Shown: positions 10,914-20,518 of the stretch, in pieces
How positions within the stretch are numbered: the stretch's first letter is position 1
How the letters are laid out: the number at the start of each line of letters is the position of its first letter
DNA from: an uncultured Clostridia bacterium
GTDB lineage: Bacteria > Bacillota > Clostridia > Oscillospirales > Ruminococcaceae
DNA: 64,000 nt
Reading direction: 5' to 3'
NCBI GenBank assembly: GCA_947629785.1
Contig: CANRFB010000004.1
Location: 1 to 64,000, forward strand
Notes under the pieces: generated by a model
Database searches by the model: none
What the model was told of the DNA's origin: nothing
The model's input: the letters and a program-made list of their open reading frames with translations, nothing else
Program-made: the position numbers and the translations under genes

Positions 10914-11810
10914 ATGGATGTGCTTATCAACGTCTGCCGCGTAACTCTGGAAGAGGGGCTGATGTACGCCCTGCTGGCTATCGGCGTATATATTACTTAC
11001 AGTATTCTCGATTTCCCCGACCTGTCCGTGGACGGAACTATGCCCATGGGCGCTATCGTTACGGCTGTACTTATTATAAACGGCGTTGACCCGTGGCTTT
11101 GCCTGCCCATAATTTTCATTCTGGGAATGATCTGCGGTGCGGTGACCGGGCTGCTTCATGTAAAATTGGGTATCCGCCCTCTGCTTTGCGGTATCATCAT
11201 TTATACCGCCATGCTTTCGGTGAATCTCGTCATACTTTTCAAGGGCAATGGCGGAAAAACCGTGGCGTCTTTCTTCCGCAAGCCTACTATTTTCAACAGC
11301 GGCTTTGCAAATATCTTTCCGGAGGATTGGCGGATAGTCTTTGTGGGGCTGATACTTGTGATCGTCTGCAAAATTATCATGGACTTATACATGAAAACCA
11401 AATCGGGACTTCTTCTCCGCGCTACAGGCGACAATGAGAAATACGTTACCATGCTTGCCTGCGACCCGGGTCACAGCAAAATTCTCGGTCTTGCCATCGG
11501 AAACGGCTTTTCCGCCCTCTCCGGCTGCGTTATCGCTCAGCAGAAAGGTTCCGCCGACCAGCAGATGGGCGTGGGAATGGTCGTTCTCGGTCTTGCTTCG
11601 GTAATTATCGGGCTCAGCATTTTCAAGAACGTCAAGTTCATGAAGCCTACCACTATGGTAATTTTAGGAAGCGTTCTCTATAAAGCCTGCCTGTCTGCGG
11701 CTCTGGCACTGAATCTTCCTACAGAGTACCTGAAACTGCTTATGGCTGTTCTGTTCACCGCGGCTCTCGTTTTCAGCGAAAAGTTCAGCGGCGCGAAAAG
11801 GAGGTCATAA
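10914..11810 (+). CDS. ABC transporter permease (COG4120 / TrpY-like)
   Basis: EEGLMYALLAIGVYITYSILDFPDLSVDGTMPMGAIVTAVLI...; followed by its ATPase. Confidence 0.85.
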   Translation: MDVLINVCRVTLEEGLMYALLAIGVYITYSILDFPDLSVDGTMPMGAIVTAVLIINGVDPWLCLPIIFILGMICGAVTGLLHVKLGIRPLLCGIIIYTAMLSVNLVILFKGNGGKTVASFFRKPTIFNSGFANIFPEDWRIVFVGLILVIVCKIIMDLYMKTKSGLLLRATGDNEKYVTMLACDPGHSKILGLAIGNGFSALSGCVIAQQKGSADQQMGVGMVVLGLASVIIGLSIFKNVKFMKPTTMVILGSVLYKACLSAALALNLPTEYLKLLMAVLFTAALVFSEKFSGAKRRS

Positions 11811-11812
11811 AT

Positions 11813-12586
11813 ATGCTGGAACTCAATAATATTACCAAAATTTTTAATATCGGCACGGTGGACGAGACCAAGCTGTTTGATGATTTCACTTTCAAGGTCG
11901 AAAAGGGCGAATTTGTGGCGGTGATAGGTTCAAACGGCAGCGGAAAGACAACTCTGCTTAATCTTGCCTGCGGAACTATCCGTCCCGAGGGCGGAAGTAT
12001 CATTTTCAACGGGAACGACATTACAAAACTTCCCGAACACAAGCGCGCAAAGTTTATCGGGCGCGTCCTGCAAGACCCGAGAATGGGCACTTGCGGAAAT
12101 CTTACGATTATCGAAAATATGGCTCTTGCGGACAATAAGAACAAGTCTTTCGGACTTGGCGCGGGGGTCAGCAAGAAACGTCTTGACTACTACAGAACAC
12201 TTCTGGAAAGCTGCGGAATGGGTCTGGAAAACAGAATGAACATTCCCGTAGGAAATCTCAGCGGCGGTCAGCGTCAGGCGATCGCCCTGATGATCGCTTC
12301 CATGACGGATATTGACCTTTTAGTCCTTGACGAGCATACCGCGGCGCTGGACCCGAAATCTTCCGAAACGCTTATGGAAATTACCGACAAAGTCGTTAAG
12401 GAAAAGAACCTTACAACCCTTATGGTTACGCATAATCTTCGTTTTGCGGTGGAATACGGCACGCGAATGGTAATGATGCACGAGGGAAAATGCGTTCTTG
12501 ATATAAAGGGCGAGGAAAAGAAGAATGCCAAGGTGGACGACCTGTTAAAGATATTCAACGAGATAAGCATAGAAGTGGGAAATTAA
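11813..12586 (+). CDS. ABC transporter ATP-binding protein (COG1101 / TrpZ-like)
   Basis: Walker A GSNGSGKTT, LSGGQRQAIALMIA, LLVLDEHTAALDPKS. Confidence 0.9.
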   Translation: MLELNNITKIFNIGTVDETKLFDDFTFKVEKGEFVAVIGSNGSGKTTLLNLACGTIRPEGGSIIFNGNDITKLPEHKRAKFIGRVLQDPRMGTCGNLTIIENMALADNKNKSFGLGAGVSKKRLDYYRTLLESCGMGLENRMNIPVGNLSGGQRQAIALMIASMTDIDLLVLDEHTAALDPKSSETLMEITDKVVKEKNLTTLMVTHNLRFAVEYGTRMVMMHEGKCVLDIKGEEKKNAKVDDLLKIFNEISIEVGN

Positions 12587-12588
12587 GC

Positions 12589-13173
12589 ATGGAAAGCAAG
12601 TTTTTCGGGATAATTTCAAGAATGAAATATATCCGCAGATGGGGGCTGATGCGCAGCGTCATGCCCGAAAACATCAGCGAACACAGTCTGGAAACGGCTT
12701 TTATAGCCCATGTGTTAGCTTTGTACAGGAATGTGCGGTTCGGCGGGAATGTGGATCCCGAGCGAGCGGCACTTCTTGCCATGTACCACGATGTTACGGA
12801 AGTAATTACGGGGGATCTTCCGACTCCTGTAAAATATTACAATCCCGATATAAAAGCCGAATACGGCAAGATCGAGGAAATGGCGAAAAGCAAGCTGACG
12901 GACTGTATACCGGAAGATCTTCGGGAATATTACAAGCCGCTTTTCGGGAAAACCGACGAGGAAGCGGATCTTTGGCTGTTGGTAAAGGCGGCGGATAAGC
13001 TTTCCGCGCTGATAAAGTGCATGGAGGAACGGCTTATGGGCAACAAGGAATTTGTCAACGCCGAAAGATCCACTCTGATTTCCATACATGAAATGGCACT
13101 TCCCGAAGCGGAGGAGTTTATAAAGGAATTCCTTACTTCTTACAGTCTTACCCTTGACGATCAGGTGCTTTGA
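12589..13173 (+). CDS. HD-domain 5'-deoxynucleotidase (YfbR-like)
   Basis: MRSVMPENISEHSLETAFIAHVLAL...AALLAMYHDVTEVITGDLPTPVKYY. Confidence 0.88.
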   Translation: MESKFFGIISRMKYIRRWGLMRSVMPENISEHSLETAFIAHVLALYRNVRFGGNVDPERAALLAMYHDVTEVITGDLPTPVKYYNPDIKAEYGKIEEMAKSKLTDCIPEDLREYYKPLFGKTDEEADLWLLVKAADKLSALIKCMEERLMGNKEFVNAERSTLISIHEMALPEAEEFIKEFLTSYSLTLDDQVL

Positions 13174-13189
13174 GAAAGAGGCGGGAATA

Positions 13190-13396
13190 TTGGAAGTTTA
13201 CAACTACTATTATATAAAGCTGGACAGCGGGGAATTTGTCTACAAAACCAAAGCCTGCGTAAAGGACGAGGAACTGGCACGGAAATTTACAACTAAAATT
13301 CAGGCTGACAGATACGCAAAGAAATACCTTGACGGCAGACCCTACGAAATTCTCGGCGGCGGAGGCATCAAGGAAATACTTCCCTATGAGTATTAA
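13190..13396 (+). CDS. Small conserved-type hypothetical protein
   Basis: Open frame ...LEVYNYYYIKLDSGEFVYKTKACVKDEELARKF...; TTG start is an assumption (track ORF starts at 13154). Confidence 0.5.
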   Translation: MEVYNYYYIKLDSGEFVYKTKACVKDEELARKFTTKIQADRYAKKYLDGRPYEILGGGGIKEILPYEY

Positions 13397-13411
13397 TTAA
13401 AAAAATAAAAA

Positions 13412-13480
13412 AGCAGTTCATTTGTACCCTCCTGCTTAAAACCGGGACTTTCAGGCGTGAAGTCCGTTCGCGCTTTTTTA
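13412..13480 (+). promoter_or_regulatory. Putative preQ1-I riboswitch plus intrinsic-terminator expression platform upstream of queD
   Basis: AGCAG-UUCAUUUGUACCCUC-CUGCU-UAAAACCGGG: P1 AGCAG/CUGCU, ACCC loop with GGG tail as pseudoknot, A-rich tail; then terminator GCGUGAA-GUCCG-UUCGCGC-UUUUUU (13455-13479), mutually exclusive with GGACUU...AAGUCC. Confidence 0.8.
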
Positions 13481-13499
13481 TTTTTGGAGATGAAAAAAT

Positions 13500-13922
13500 A
13501 TGTATATTCTTAAAACCGAAGCCGCTTTTGACAGCGCCCATTTTCTTGCGGGCTATGACGGAAAATGCAGCAATCTTCACGGGCACCGATGGGTAATTTC
13601 TGCGGAAATAAAATCGGAAAAGCTTCACGAAAGCGGGCAGTTGCGTGGAATGGTCACGGATTTCGGAGATATAAAAAAAGACCTGAAAGATCTTGCGGAC
13701 AGTTTCGACCATGCGTTTATTTACGAAAAAAATTCTCTGAAAAGCGAGACCGTTTCCGCATTAAAAAGCGAAAATTTTAAATTGATAGAAGTGGATTTCC
13801 GACCCACTGCGGAAAATTTTGCGGAATATTTTTTTAATTGCCTTGAAAATATGAATTATTCCGTAAGATCCGTAACAGTCTACGAAACTCCGAATAACTG
13901 CGCAATTTACACAAAGGAATGA
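13500..13922 (+). CDS. queD: 6-carboxy-5,6,7,8-tetrahydropterin synthase
   Basis: FDSAHFLAGYDGKCSNLHGHRWVISAEI; MVTDFGDIKKDLK. Confidence 0.92.
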   Translation: MYILKTEAAFDSAHFLAGYDGKCSNLHGHRWVISAEIKSEKLHESGQLRGMVTDFGDIKKDLKDLADSFDHAFIYEKNSLKSETVSALKSENFKLIEVDFRPTAENFAEYFFNCLENMNYSVRSVTVYETPNNCAIYTKE

Positions 13923-13928
13923 ATTTTT

Positions 13929-14597
13929 ATGTATGAATATAAAATTGCCGAGACTTTTTCAAGCATTAACGGCGAGGGCGTGAAAGCGGGGCAGCTTGCG
14001 TTCTTTATAAGATTTACGGGCTGTAATTTAAACTGTTCCTACTGCGACACAAAATGGGCAAATGAAACAGACACGCCATTTATGCCCATGACCGCGGAGG
14101 ATATTTTGGAAGACGCCAAAAAAAGCGGGATAAAAAATATTACCATAACGGGCGGCGAACCGCTTATTCAGGAAGAAATTATTCCCCTTTTAAAATTATT
14201 GTGCGAAAATAATTTTAACGTGGAAATCGAAACAAACGGCGCGGCGGATATTTCCGAAGCGGCGGGGATTTTTCCGAATCGTCCGTCAATTACTCTTGAT
14301 TATAAATTGCCGTCCAGCGGAATGGAAAAATTCATGCGCATGGAAAATTATAATTTTCTTAAAAAAAACGACACGGTAAAATTTGTTTCGGGAAGTATTT
14401 CCGATTTGAAAAAAGCGGCGGAAATAATTTCGGAATATAATTTAACGGAAAAATGCCACGTTTATTTAAGTCCAGTTTTCGGGAAAATAATTCCCGAAGA
14501 TATGGTGAATTTTATGCTTGAAAATCATCTTAACGGAGTTAATTTACAATTGCAGCTGCACAAGTATATATGGGATCCCGATAAAAGAGGTGTCTGA
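13929..14597 (+). CDS. queE: 7-carboxy-7-deazaguanine synthase (radical SAM)
   Basis: [35 protein letters not shown] (CxxxCxxC); ITGGEPL. Confidence 0.93.
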   Translation: MYEYKIAETFSSINGEGVKAGQLAFFIRFTGCNLNCSYCDTKWANETDTPFMPMTAEDILEDAKKSGIKNITITGGEPLIQEEIIPLLKLLCENNFNVEIETNGAADISEAAGIFPNRPSITLDYKLPSSGMEKFMRMENYNFLKKNDTVKFVSGSISDLKKAAEIISEYNLTEKCHVYLSPVFGKIIPEDMVNFMLENHLNGVNLQLQLHKYIWDPDKRGV

Positions 14598-14599
14598 AT

Positions 14600-15184
14600 T
14601 TGGATAAAATAAATTATGCGGAAATTGAAAAACACATCAGGGGAATTCTGATCGCCCTCGGCGACGACCCCGACCGCGAGGGACTCAGGGAAACTCCCGC
14701 GCGGGTCGCAAAAATGTACGGCGAGGTTTTCGAGGGAATGAACTACACAAACGCCGAAATTGCGGAGATGTTCAACAAATCCTTTGAGGACGGCTTTTCC
14801 CGCGGCGGGAATGACATTGTAGTCGTAAAGGATATTGAAGTCTTTTCCTATTGCGAACATCATCTTGCGCTTATGTACGACATGAAAGTCACCGTTGCAT
14901 ATGTTCCGAAAGGGAAAGTTCTGGGGCTTTCAAAAATTGCCCGTATCGCAGACATGGCTGCAAAACGTCTGCAATTGCAGGAACGCCTTGGTTCGGATAT
15001 TGCGGAAATAATCACCCTTGCAAGCGGTTCGGAGGACGTGGCTGTTTTCATTGAAGCTAACCACAGCTGCATGACCGCCCGCGGAATTAAAAAGCCCGCC
15101 GCAAAAACGGTAACTTCCACGCTTCGGGGACGTTTTGAAACGGACAATAATTTGCGTGATAAATTATATTTCCAAATAAAATAA
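14600..15184 (+). CDS. folE: GTP cyclohydrolase I
   Basis: [22 protein letters not shown]...[52 protein letters not shown] start. Confidence 0.95.
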   Translation: MDKINYAEIEKHIRGILIALGDDPDREGLRETPARVAKMYGEVFEGMNYTNAEIAEMFNKSFEDGFSRGGNDIVVVKDIEVFSYCEHHLALMYDMKVTVAYVPKGKVLGLSKIARIADMAAKRLQLQERLGSDIAEIITLASGSEDVAVFIEANHSCMTARGIKKPAAKTVTSTLRGRFETDNNLRDKLYFQIK

Positions 15185-15239
15185 ATAATTTTTATTTTTT
15201 AATTTTTATTTTATTTCTCAATTTTATTTTTAAATTACA

Positions 15240-15335
15240 ATTAAAAATCACTGATTTATCTCAACTCTAAATTTTTAGTTCTAAACTATAAACTCTTAAA
15301 TCTCAACTCTCAACACTCAACTCTCAAAACTTTTT
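15240..15335. repeat. Degenerate ACTCTCA heptamer array in the folE-queC intergenic region (copy D)
   Basis: tctcaactctaaattttta...ctcttaaatctcaactctcaacactcaactctcaaaac. Confidence 0.7.
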
Positions 15336-15351
15336 AAGTGAGGTTTTAAAT

Positions 15352-16032
15352 ATGAAAGCTCTTGTTTTATTCAGCGGCGGGGTGGACAGTTCCACCTGTC
15401 TTGCCATGGCTGTTAAAAAATACGGCTCGGAAAATGTCACCGCGCTCTCGATATTTTACGGGCAGAAACACGACAGGGAAATTTCCGCCGCAGACGCTGT
15501 TGCAGAATTTTACGGCGTGGAACACATCAAGCTCGACCTGAGCCTGATATTTGATTTCAGCGACTGTTCCCTGCTTTCCCGCTCGGAAGAGGAAATTCCC
15601 CACGAAAGCTATGCGGAACAGCTTGAAAAGACGGACGGCGCGCCTGTTTCCACCTATGTGCCGTTCCGGAACGGACTTTTCATCTCCGCGGCGGCAAGCG
15701 TGGCTATTTCCAAAGGCTGCGGGATAATTTTCTACGGTGCTCACGCGGACGACGCGGCGGGAAACGCCTATCCCGACTGCTCGGACAGTTTCAACAAGGC
15801 TATGAACGAAGCCGTTTGGCTTGGCAGCGGCAATCAGGTAAAAATAGAAGCGCCCTTTGTGGGAATGACAAAGGCACAGGTGGTAAAAACAGGACTGGAA
15901 CTGGGCGTTCCCTATGAACTGACGTGGAGCTGTTACGAGGGCGGAGAAAAGCCATGCGGCGTTTGCGGGACCTGCCGCGACAGAATAGCGGCTTTTGAAG
16001 CCAACGGCGTTCATGACCCGCTTGAATATTGA
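15352..16032 (+). CDS. queC: 7-cyano-7-deazaguanine synthase
   Basis: [27 protein letters not shown]-loop; [23 protein letters not shown] Zn site. Confidence 0.95.
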   Translation: MKALVLFSGGVDSSTCLAMAVKKYGSENVTALSIFYGQKHDREISAADAVAEFYGVEHIKLDLSLIFDFSDCSLLSRSEEEIPHESYAEQLEKTDGAPVSTYVPFRNGLFISAAASVAISKGCGIIFYGAHADDAAGNAYPDCSDSFNKAMNEAVWLGSGNQVKIEAPFVGMTKAQVVKTGLELGVPYELTWSCYEGGEKPCGVCGTCRDRIAAFEANGVHDPLEY

Positions 16033-16064
16033 TTTCCAAAAATAACAGACAGGAGGAGAAATTT

Positions 16065-16556
16065 ATGCCAAGAACTACACCGCAGGACACAGAGGGATTA
16101 ACGCTTCTGGGTAATCAGAAAACAAAATACCCCGACGATTACGCACCGGAGGTGCTGGAAACTTTTGTCAACAAGCATCGGGAAAACGATTATTTTGTAA
16201 GGTTCAACTGTCCGGAATTCACGAGCCTGTGTCCCATAACGGGGCAGCCGGATTTTGCCACGGTGTATATTTCCTATGTTCCGGACGAGAGAATGGTGGA
16301 AAGCAAGTCGCTGAAACTGTATCTGTTCAGTTTCCGGAATCACGGGGATTTCCACGAGGACTGCATAAACATTATAATGAAAGACCTTATAAAGCTGATG
16401 GACCCGAAATATATTGAGGTTCTGGGGAAATTCTCGCCCCGGGGCGGGATCTCCATTTACCCCTACTGCAATTACGGAAAGAAAGGTACAATTTGGGAAA
16501 ATGTCGCTCTGGAACGGCTTACGCATTATAATTTCGATAAGACTTGGCAGGGTTAA
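16065..16556 (+). CDS. queF: NADPH-dependent 7-cyano-7-deazaguanine reductase
   Basis: [56 protein letters not shown]. Confidence 0.95.
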   Translation: MPRTTPQDTEGLTLLGNQKTKYPDDYAPEVLETFVNKHRENDYFVRFNCPEFTSLCPITGQPDFATVYISYVPDERMVESKSLKLYLFSFRNHGDFHEDCINIIMKDLIKLMDPKYIEVLGKFSPRGGISIYPYCNYGKKGTIWENVALERLTHYNFDKTWQG

Positions 16557-16830
16557 GAGTTGAGAGTTGAGAGTTGAGAGAAGGCTTATGCAGGGTCTGA
16601 ATAAGTTTTGAGAGTAAAAAGTTAAGAGTTGAGATATTCGTATATCCCAACTCTCAATACTTTTGCAGATTTAATTTTTCTTTGTCTCAAGGCAGGTATT
16701 AATTTGAAAATGTCAAAACTGAAACATAAATTGCGCTTCGCCTTGCCCCACGGTATATTTATGTGGAAAATCACAAAATATAACCTGAATGGGTGCAGGC
16801 TCAGCCTGCCTTTAAAGCAAGTTGAGCCTT
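16552..16830 (+). repeat. Dispersed repeat, copy E
   Basis: gttaagagttgagagttgagagttgaga...caactctcaatacttttgcagatttaatttttctttgtctcaaggcaggtattaatttgaaaa...cctgaatgggtgcaggctcagcctgcc. Confidence 0.85.
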
Positions 16831-16831
16831 G

Positions 16832-16918
16832 TGGTGCGGATAATGTGACTTGAACACACACGGTATTGCTACCACTAGAACCTGAATCTAGCGCGTCTGC
16901 CGATTCCGCCATATCCGC
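16832..16918 (-). tRNA. tRNA-Leu(CAG)
   Basis: GCGGATATGGCGGAATCGGCAGACGCGCTAGATTCAGGTTCTAG...TATCCGCACCA; long variable arm; encoded CCA. Confidence 0.95.
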
Positions 16919-17018
16919 ATATCAATAACAAAAAATATTATACCACTTTCTCCGGCTTTTGTCAAGCAGTTAATATTTTTTTTACAATTTGTTTTTCTAA
17001 AAAAATTTTAGTAAACGC

Positions 17019-17047
17019 TTGACAAGTGCGGCTTTTTGTTGTATAAT
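17019..17047 (+). promoter_or_regulatory. SigA-type promoter TTGACA-17-TATAAT for ylxM-ffh
   Basis: TTGACA 17019-17024; TATAAT 17042-17047. Confidence 0.75.
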
Positions 17048-17092
17048 ATATGTAAAGCGTTTTTACTTTACAACCTTTGTGAGGTGTGTCTC

Positions 17093-17464
17093 ATGGATCA
17101 CGAAAAGAATCTTCGTGTTTCGGTGCTGTTGGATTACTATTCGCCGCTGCTTACCGATAAGCAGAAAGACGTAATTGATCTTTATTATAACGACGACCTG
17201 TCACTTTCGGAAATAGCGGAGCATGAGGGGATCACCCGTCAGGGCGTACGCGACAGCATCAAGCGCGGCGAGCAGACACTCTTTGAAATGGAAGAGAAGT
17301 TCCGACTTGCAGAGCGTTCGGAAAAATATTACGAGATCATTAAGGAAGTCGCAAAGCTTGCTTCGGAAATAAAGCAGGAATGTACGCTGGGCAACTACAA
17401 AGCGGTCACAAAACGCGCCGAGTACCTCGAACATCTTGCGGAAACCAATAAGGAACTGTTCTGA
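17093..17464 (+). CDS. ylxM: YlxM-like (UPF0122) DNA-binding protein
   Basis: LLDYYSPLLTDKQKDVIDLYYNDDLSLSEIAEHEGITRQGVRDSIKRGE; upstream of ffh. Confidence 0.9.
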   Translation: MDHEKNLRVSVLLDYYSPLLTDKQKDVIDLYYNDDLSLSEIAEHEGITRQGVRDSIKRGEQTLFEMEEKFRLAERSEKYYEIIKEVAKLASEIKQECTLGNYKAVTKRAEYLEHLAETNKELF

Positions 17465-17481
17465 TACAAGGCGGTGGCAAA

Positions 17482-17640
17482 ATGTCAGGTGCGGAATTGT
17501 GTATGTTTCTGGAATCTGTTCTGGCACTGCTTGAAACGGATAACACTGACAAAGCGATACAGGTCATAAAGAACGGGATAAAGCGCATAGACAAAGGAAC
17601 AACATCAAGCAGCGAAGATGTTAAAGATAAAAACTGTTAA
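17482..17640 (+). CDS. 52-aa small hypothetical protein between ylxM and ffh
   Basis: ATG...TAA: MSGAELCMFLESVLALLETDNTDKAIQVIKNGIKRIDKGTTSSSEDVKDKNC; below track length cut-off. Confidence 0.55.
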   Translation: MSGAELCMFLESVLALLETDNTDKAIQVIKNGIKRIDKGTTSSSEDVKDKNC

Positions 17641-17651
17641 GGAAGGTTCAT

Positions 17652-19016
17652 ATGGCGTTTGAAGGTCTTTCGGAAAAATTGAACAGCGTTTTTAAACGCC
17701 TGAAAAGCCGCGGAAAACTTACCGAGGCTGATGTAAAAGAAGCTATGCGTGAAGTGCGTATGGCTCTGCTTGAAGCGGACGTTAACTACAAGGTCGTAAA
17801 AGACTTTGTGGGCAAAGTGTCCGAAAGAGCCGTGGGCGAGGACGTTCTTACAAGCCTTACCCCCGGACAGCAGGTAATTAAGATAGTTAATGAAGAACTT
17901 ATCGCCCTTATGGGCAACAGCAACGCAAGGATAAATTTCCCGTCAAAGCCGCCCTGCATAATCATGATGTGCGGCTTACAGGGTTCGGGTAAAACTACCC
18001 ATGCCGCAAAACTGGCAAAATTTTTCAAGGATCAGGGAAAACGTCCTCTGCTTGTTGCCTGCGACGTTTACCGTCCTGCGGCTATAGAACAGCTTCAGGT
18101 TGTGGGCAAAAAGGCGGACGTGCGGGTTTTTGAAATGGGACAGATAAATCCCGTCACCATTGCAAAAGAAGCCGTGAAGCACGCAAAGGATCACGGAAAT
18201 GACCTTGTTATCCTCGATACCGCCGGTCGTCTCCACATTGACGAACAGCTTATGGACGAGCTGAAAACCATCAAGGCGGAGACAGAGCCCAACGAAATTA
18301 TGCTTGTTGTGGACGCCATGACAGGTCAGGACGCAGTCAATGTTGCAAAAGCTTTTGACGACGCGCTCGGAATAGACAGCGTTCTTATGTCGAAACTGGA
18401 TTCCGATACAAGAGGCGGCGCGGCGCTTTCCGTGCTTGCAGTAACGGGCAAACCTATAAAATTCGTGGGAACGGGCGAAAAGCTGGACGAATTTGAACAG
18501 TTCCACCCGGAAAGAATGGCTTCCCGCATCCTCGGAATGGGCGATATGCTTACCCTTATTGAACGCGCTCAGTCAACGTTTGACGAGGAAAATTCAAAGA
18601 AATTAAACGCACGCCTGAAAGAAAATTCCTTTGACCTTACCGACCTTATGGAACAGATGAAACAGATCCAGAAAATGGGTCCGTTAAAACAGATAATCGG
18701 TATGCTTCCGGGCGTGGGTGACAAGATAAAGGATATGGACATTGACGATCATCAGATCAAACGCATTGAAGCGATGATACTTTCAATGACTCCTGCGGAA
18801 CGTGCAAAACCCTCTATAATAGATCCCAAACGCAAACGCCGTATCGCCGCAGGCAGCGGAAACACCGTTGCGGACGTGAACAGGCTTCTCAGACAGTTTG
18901 AGGAAATGCAGAAGATGATGAAGCAGCTTGGCGTTATGGGCAAAAACGGCAAAGGCAGGAAAAATAAGCTGAAAATGCCCCCGGGAATGATGGGCGGCGG
19001 ATTCCCGCCCATGTGA
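17652..19016 (+). CDS. ffh: Signal recognition particle protein Ffh
   Basis: CGLQGSGKTTHAAKLAKFFKDQGKRPLLVACDVYRPAAIEQL; M-domain QMKQIQKMGPLKQIIGMLPG. Confidence 0.97.
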   Translation: MAFEGLSEKLNSVFKRLKSRGKLTEADVKEAMREVRMALLEADVNYKVVKDFVGKVSERAVGEDVLTSLTPGQQVIKIVNEELIALMGNSNARINFPSKPPCIIMMCGLQGSGKTTHAAKLAKFFKDQGKRPLLVACDVYRPAAIEQLQVVGKKADVRVFEMGQINPVTIAKEAVKHAKDHGNDLVILDTAGRLHIDEQLMDELKTIKAETEPNEIMLVVDAMTGQDAVNVAKAFDDALGIDSVLMSKLDSDTRGGAALSVLAVTGKPIKFVGTGEKLDEFEQFHPERMASRILGMGDMLTLIERAQSTFDEENSKKLNARLKENSFDLTDLMEQMKQIQKMGPLKQIIGMLPGVGDKIKDMDIDDHQIKRIEAMILSMTPAERAKPSIIDPKRKRRIAAGSGNTVADVNRLLRQFEEMQKMMKQLGVMGKNGKGRKNKLKMPPGMMGGGFPPM

Positions 19017-19020
19017 TAGT

Positions 19021-19236
19021 ATGGATATTTTCTATTTTATTCTCTTTTCGGCAGTGGGAATATTCAACATTCTTGCGGCGGTCTTTGACTGGAAATGGTA
19101 TGTTGACTATTGGAGTTTCCAAAAAGGCAGACCAAGGCAAAAGCTGAAAAGCAGGAACGTTCTGCGATTCTTCATAGGGTTTGCGGGAACGGCGCTTACA
19201 GCTTTCGGAACGGCTGTGCTTTTCGGGTGGCTGTAA
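19021..19236 (+). CDS. Small membrane hypothetical protein
   Basis: 71-aa ORF with two hydrophobic segments between ffh and rpsP. Confidence 0.6.
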   Translation: MDIFYFILFSAVGIFNILAAVFDWKWYVDYWSFQKGRPRQKLKSRNVLRFFIGFAGTALTAFGTAVLFGWL

Positions 19237-19299
19237 AAGCTTTCATGGCGGAAACGCCTTGAAATACATCAAAAAAATTTTTTTCGGAGGTGAATATAA

Positions 19300-19542
19300 A
19301 TGGCAGTAAAGATCAGACTGAGAAGAATGGGCGCTAAGAAAGCTCCTTTCTACAGAATAGTCGTTGCGGATTCCAGATTCCCCAGAGACGGCAGATTCAT
19401 TGAGGAGATCGGTTACTATGATTCCACAACAGAACCTTCCACCGTCAAGATAGACGCGGAAAAGGCTAAGAAGTGGATGGCTAACGGCGCACAGCCCACA
19501 GAAACAGTCAAGAAACTGTTTGAAAAGAACGGCGTTAAGTAA
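19300..19542 (+). CDS. rpsP: 30S ribosomal protein S16
   Basis: [41 protein letters not shown]. Confidence 0.97.
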   Translation: MAVKIRLRRMGAKKAPFYRIVVADSRFPRDGRFIEEIGYYDSTTEPSTVKIDAEKAKKWMANGAQPTETVKKLFEKNGVK

Positions 19543-19544
19543 TT

Positions 19545-19660
19545 CCGTTACACGCCGAATTGACCTGCGGGGCGGACATGGGTTCGTCTCGCTTGTAACG
19601 GCGGAAAATTTTCCGTGAGCAGGATCGCCGATCTCGCTTCAAGTTAAGATCCTGCTTTTA
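19545..19660 (+). other. Structured rpsP-khpA intergenic RNA (three stems)
   Basis: CCGTTACA 19545-19552 / TGTAACGG 19594-19601; palindrome CGGAAAATTTTCCG 19602-19615; GCAGGAT 19619-19625 / ATCCTGC 19649-19655 then TTTT. Confidence 0.55.
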
Positions 19661-19692
19661 ATGTTCAGCGAAAACAATTGGAGGAAATTTCT

Positions 19693-19926
19693 ATGAAAGA
19701 ACTGCTTTTAAGCATTGTTACGGAACTTGTAGAGGACAAGGATTCCATAAAAATAGACGTTGACGAGCCCAACGAGGAGGGCATTATAGTTTACCATCTG
19801 CACGTTGCGTCTGCCGACATGGGCAGAGTTATCGGCAAACAGGGCAGGATCGCCAAGGCTATCCGCACGGTAATGAGAGCGGGAGCGGGCAGAGCAAATC
19901 AGAAGATCATGGTGGAAATAGACTGA
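19693..19926 (+). CDS. khpA: KH-domain RNA-binding protein
   Basis: LHVASADMGRVIGKQGRIAKAIRTVMRAGA (GxxG loop); rpsP-rimM context. Confidence 0.9.
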   Translation: MKELLLSIVTELVEDKDSIKIDVDEPNEEGIIVYHLHVASADMGRVIGKQGRIAKAIRTVMRAGAGRANQKIMVEID

Positions 19927-20008
19927 CCTGTTCACAAATACGAAAATTGCGGGGATATTGTGTCCGTGTTGGGCGGTGCGGTATTCCCTTTTTTATTAAG
20001 GAGAATTT

Positions 20009-20518
20009 ATGAAACGTTATCTTGAAATAGGAAAAATAGTCGCCGTTCAGGGGCTTAAAGGCGAAGTCCGCGTTGAGCCTTGGTGCGATTCACAGGAGTT
20101 TTTGTGCGAATTTGACACTCTCTATTTCGACAAGGGCGAAACTCCCGTGGATATTGAACGTTCACACCCGCACAAAAACATCGTTCTTGTGAAGATAAAA
20201 GGTGTGGACACCGTTGAACAGGCTCAGATGCTGCGGAATAAGATACTTTACATGGACAGAGAGGACGTGGAACTGGAAGATGGCTGCTACTTCGTTCAGG
20301 ACCTTATCGGTCTTGAAGTTATCGACAACGACAGCGGCAGGAACTACGGCAAGCTATGCGAAGTCTCTTTCACAGGCGCAAATGACGTTTACCATATAAA
20401 GGATACAGACGGCAGAATACGCCTTATTCCCGCAATACCCGATGTTGTTATTGAAACTGATATTACCAGCGGTATTATGAAGATCCATGTTCCGGAGGGC
20501 CTTTTCGATGAGGATTGA
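20009..20518 (+). CDS. rimM: Ribosome maturation factor RimM
   Basis: GKIVAVQGLKGEVRVEPWCDSQEF...DLIGLEVIDNDSGRNYGKL...IPAIPDVV. Confidence 0.93.
   Translation: MKRYLEIGKIVAVQGLKGEVRVEPWCDSQEFLCEFDTLYFDKGETPVDIERSHPHKNIVLVKIKGVDTVEQAQMLRNKILYMDREDVELEDGCYFVQDLIGLEVIDNDSGRNYGKLCEVSFTGANDVYHIKDTDGRIRLIPAIPDVVIETDITSGIMKIHVPEGLFDED

Noticed and set aside
16622-16912. 96-aa ORF MAESADALDSGSSGSNTVC...
   Set aside because: Translation of tRNA-Leu and repeat sequence; a classic tRNA shadow ORF.
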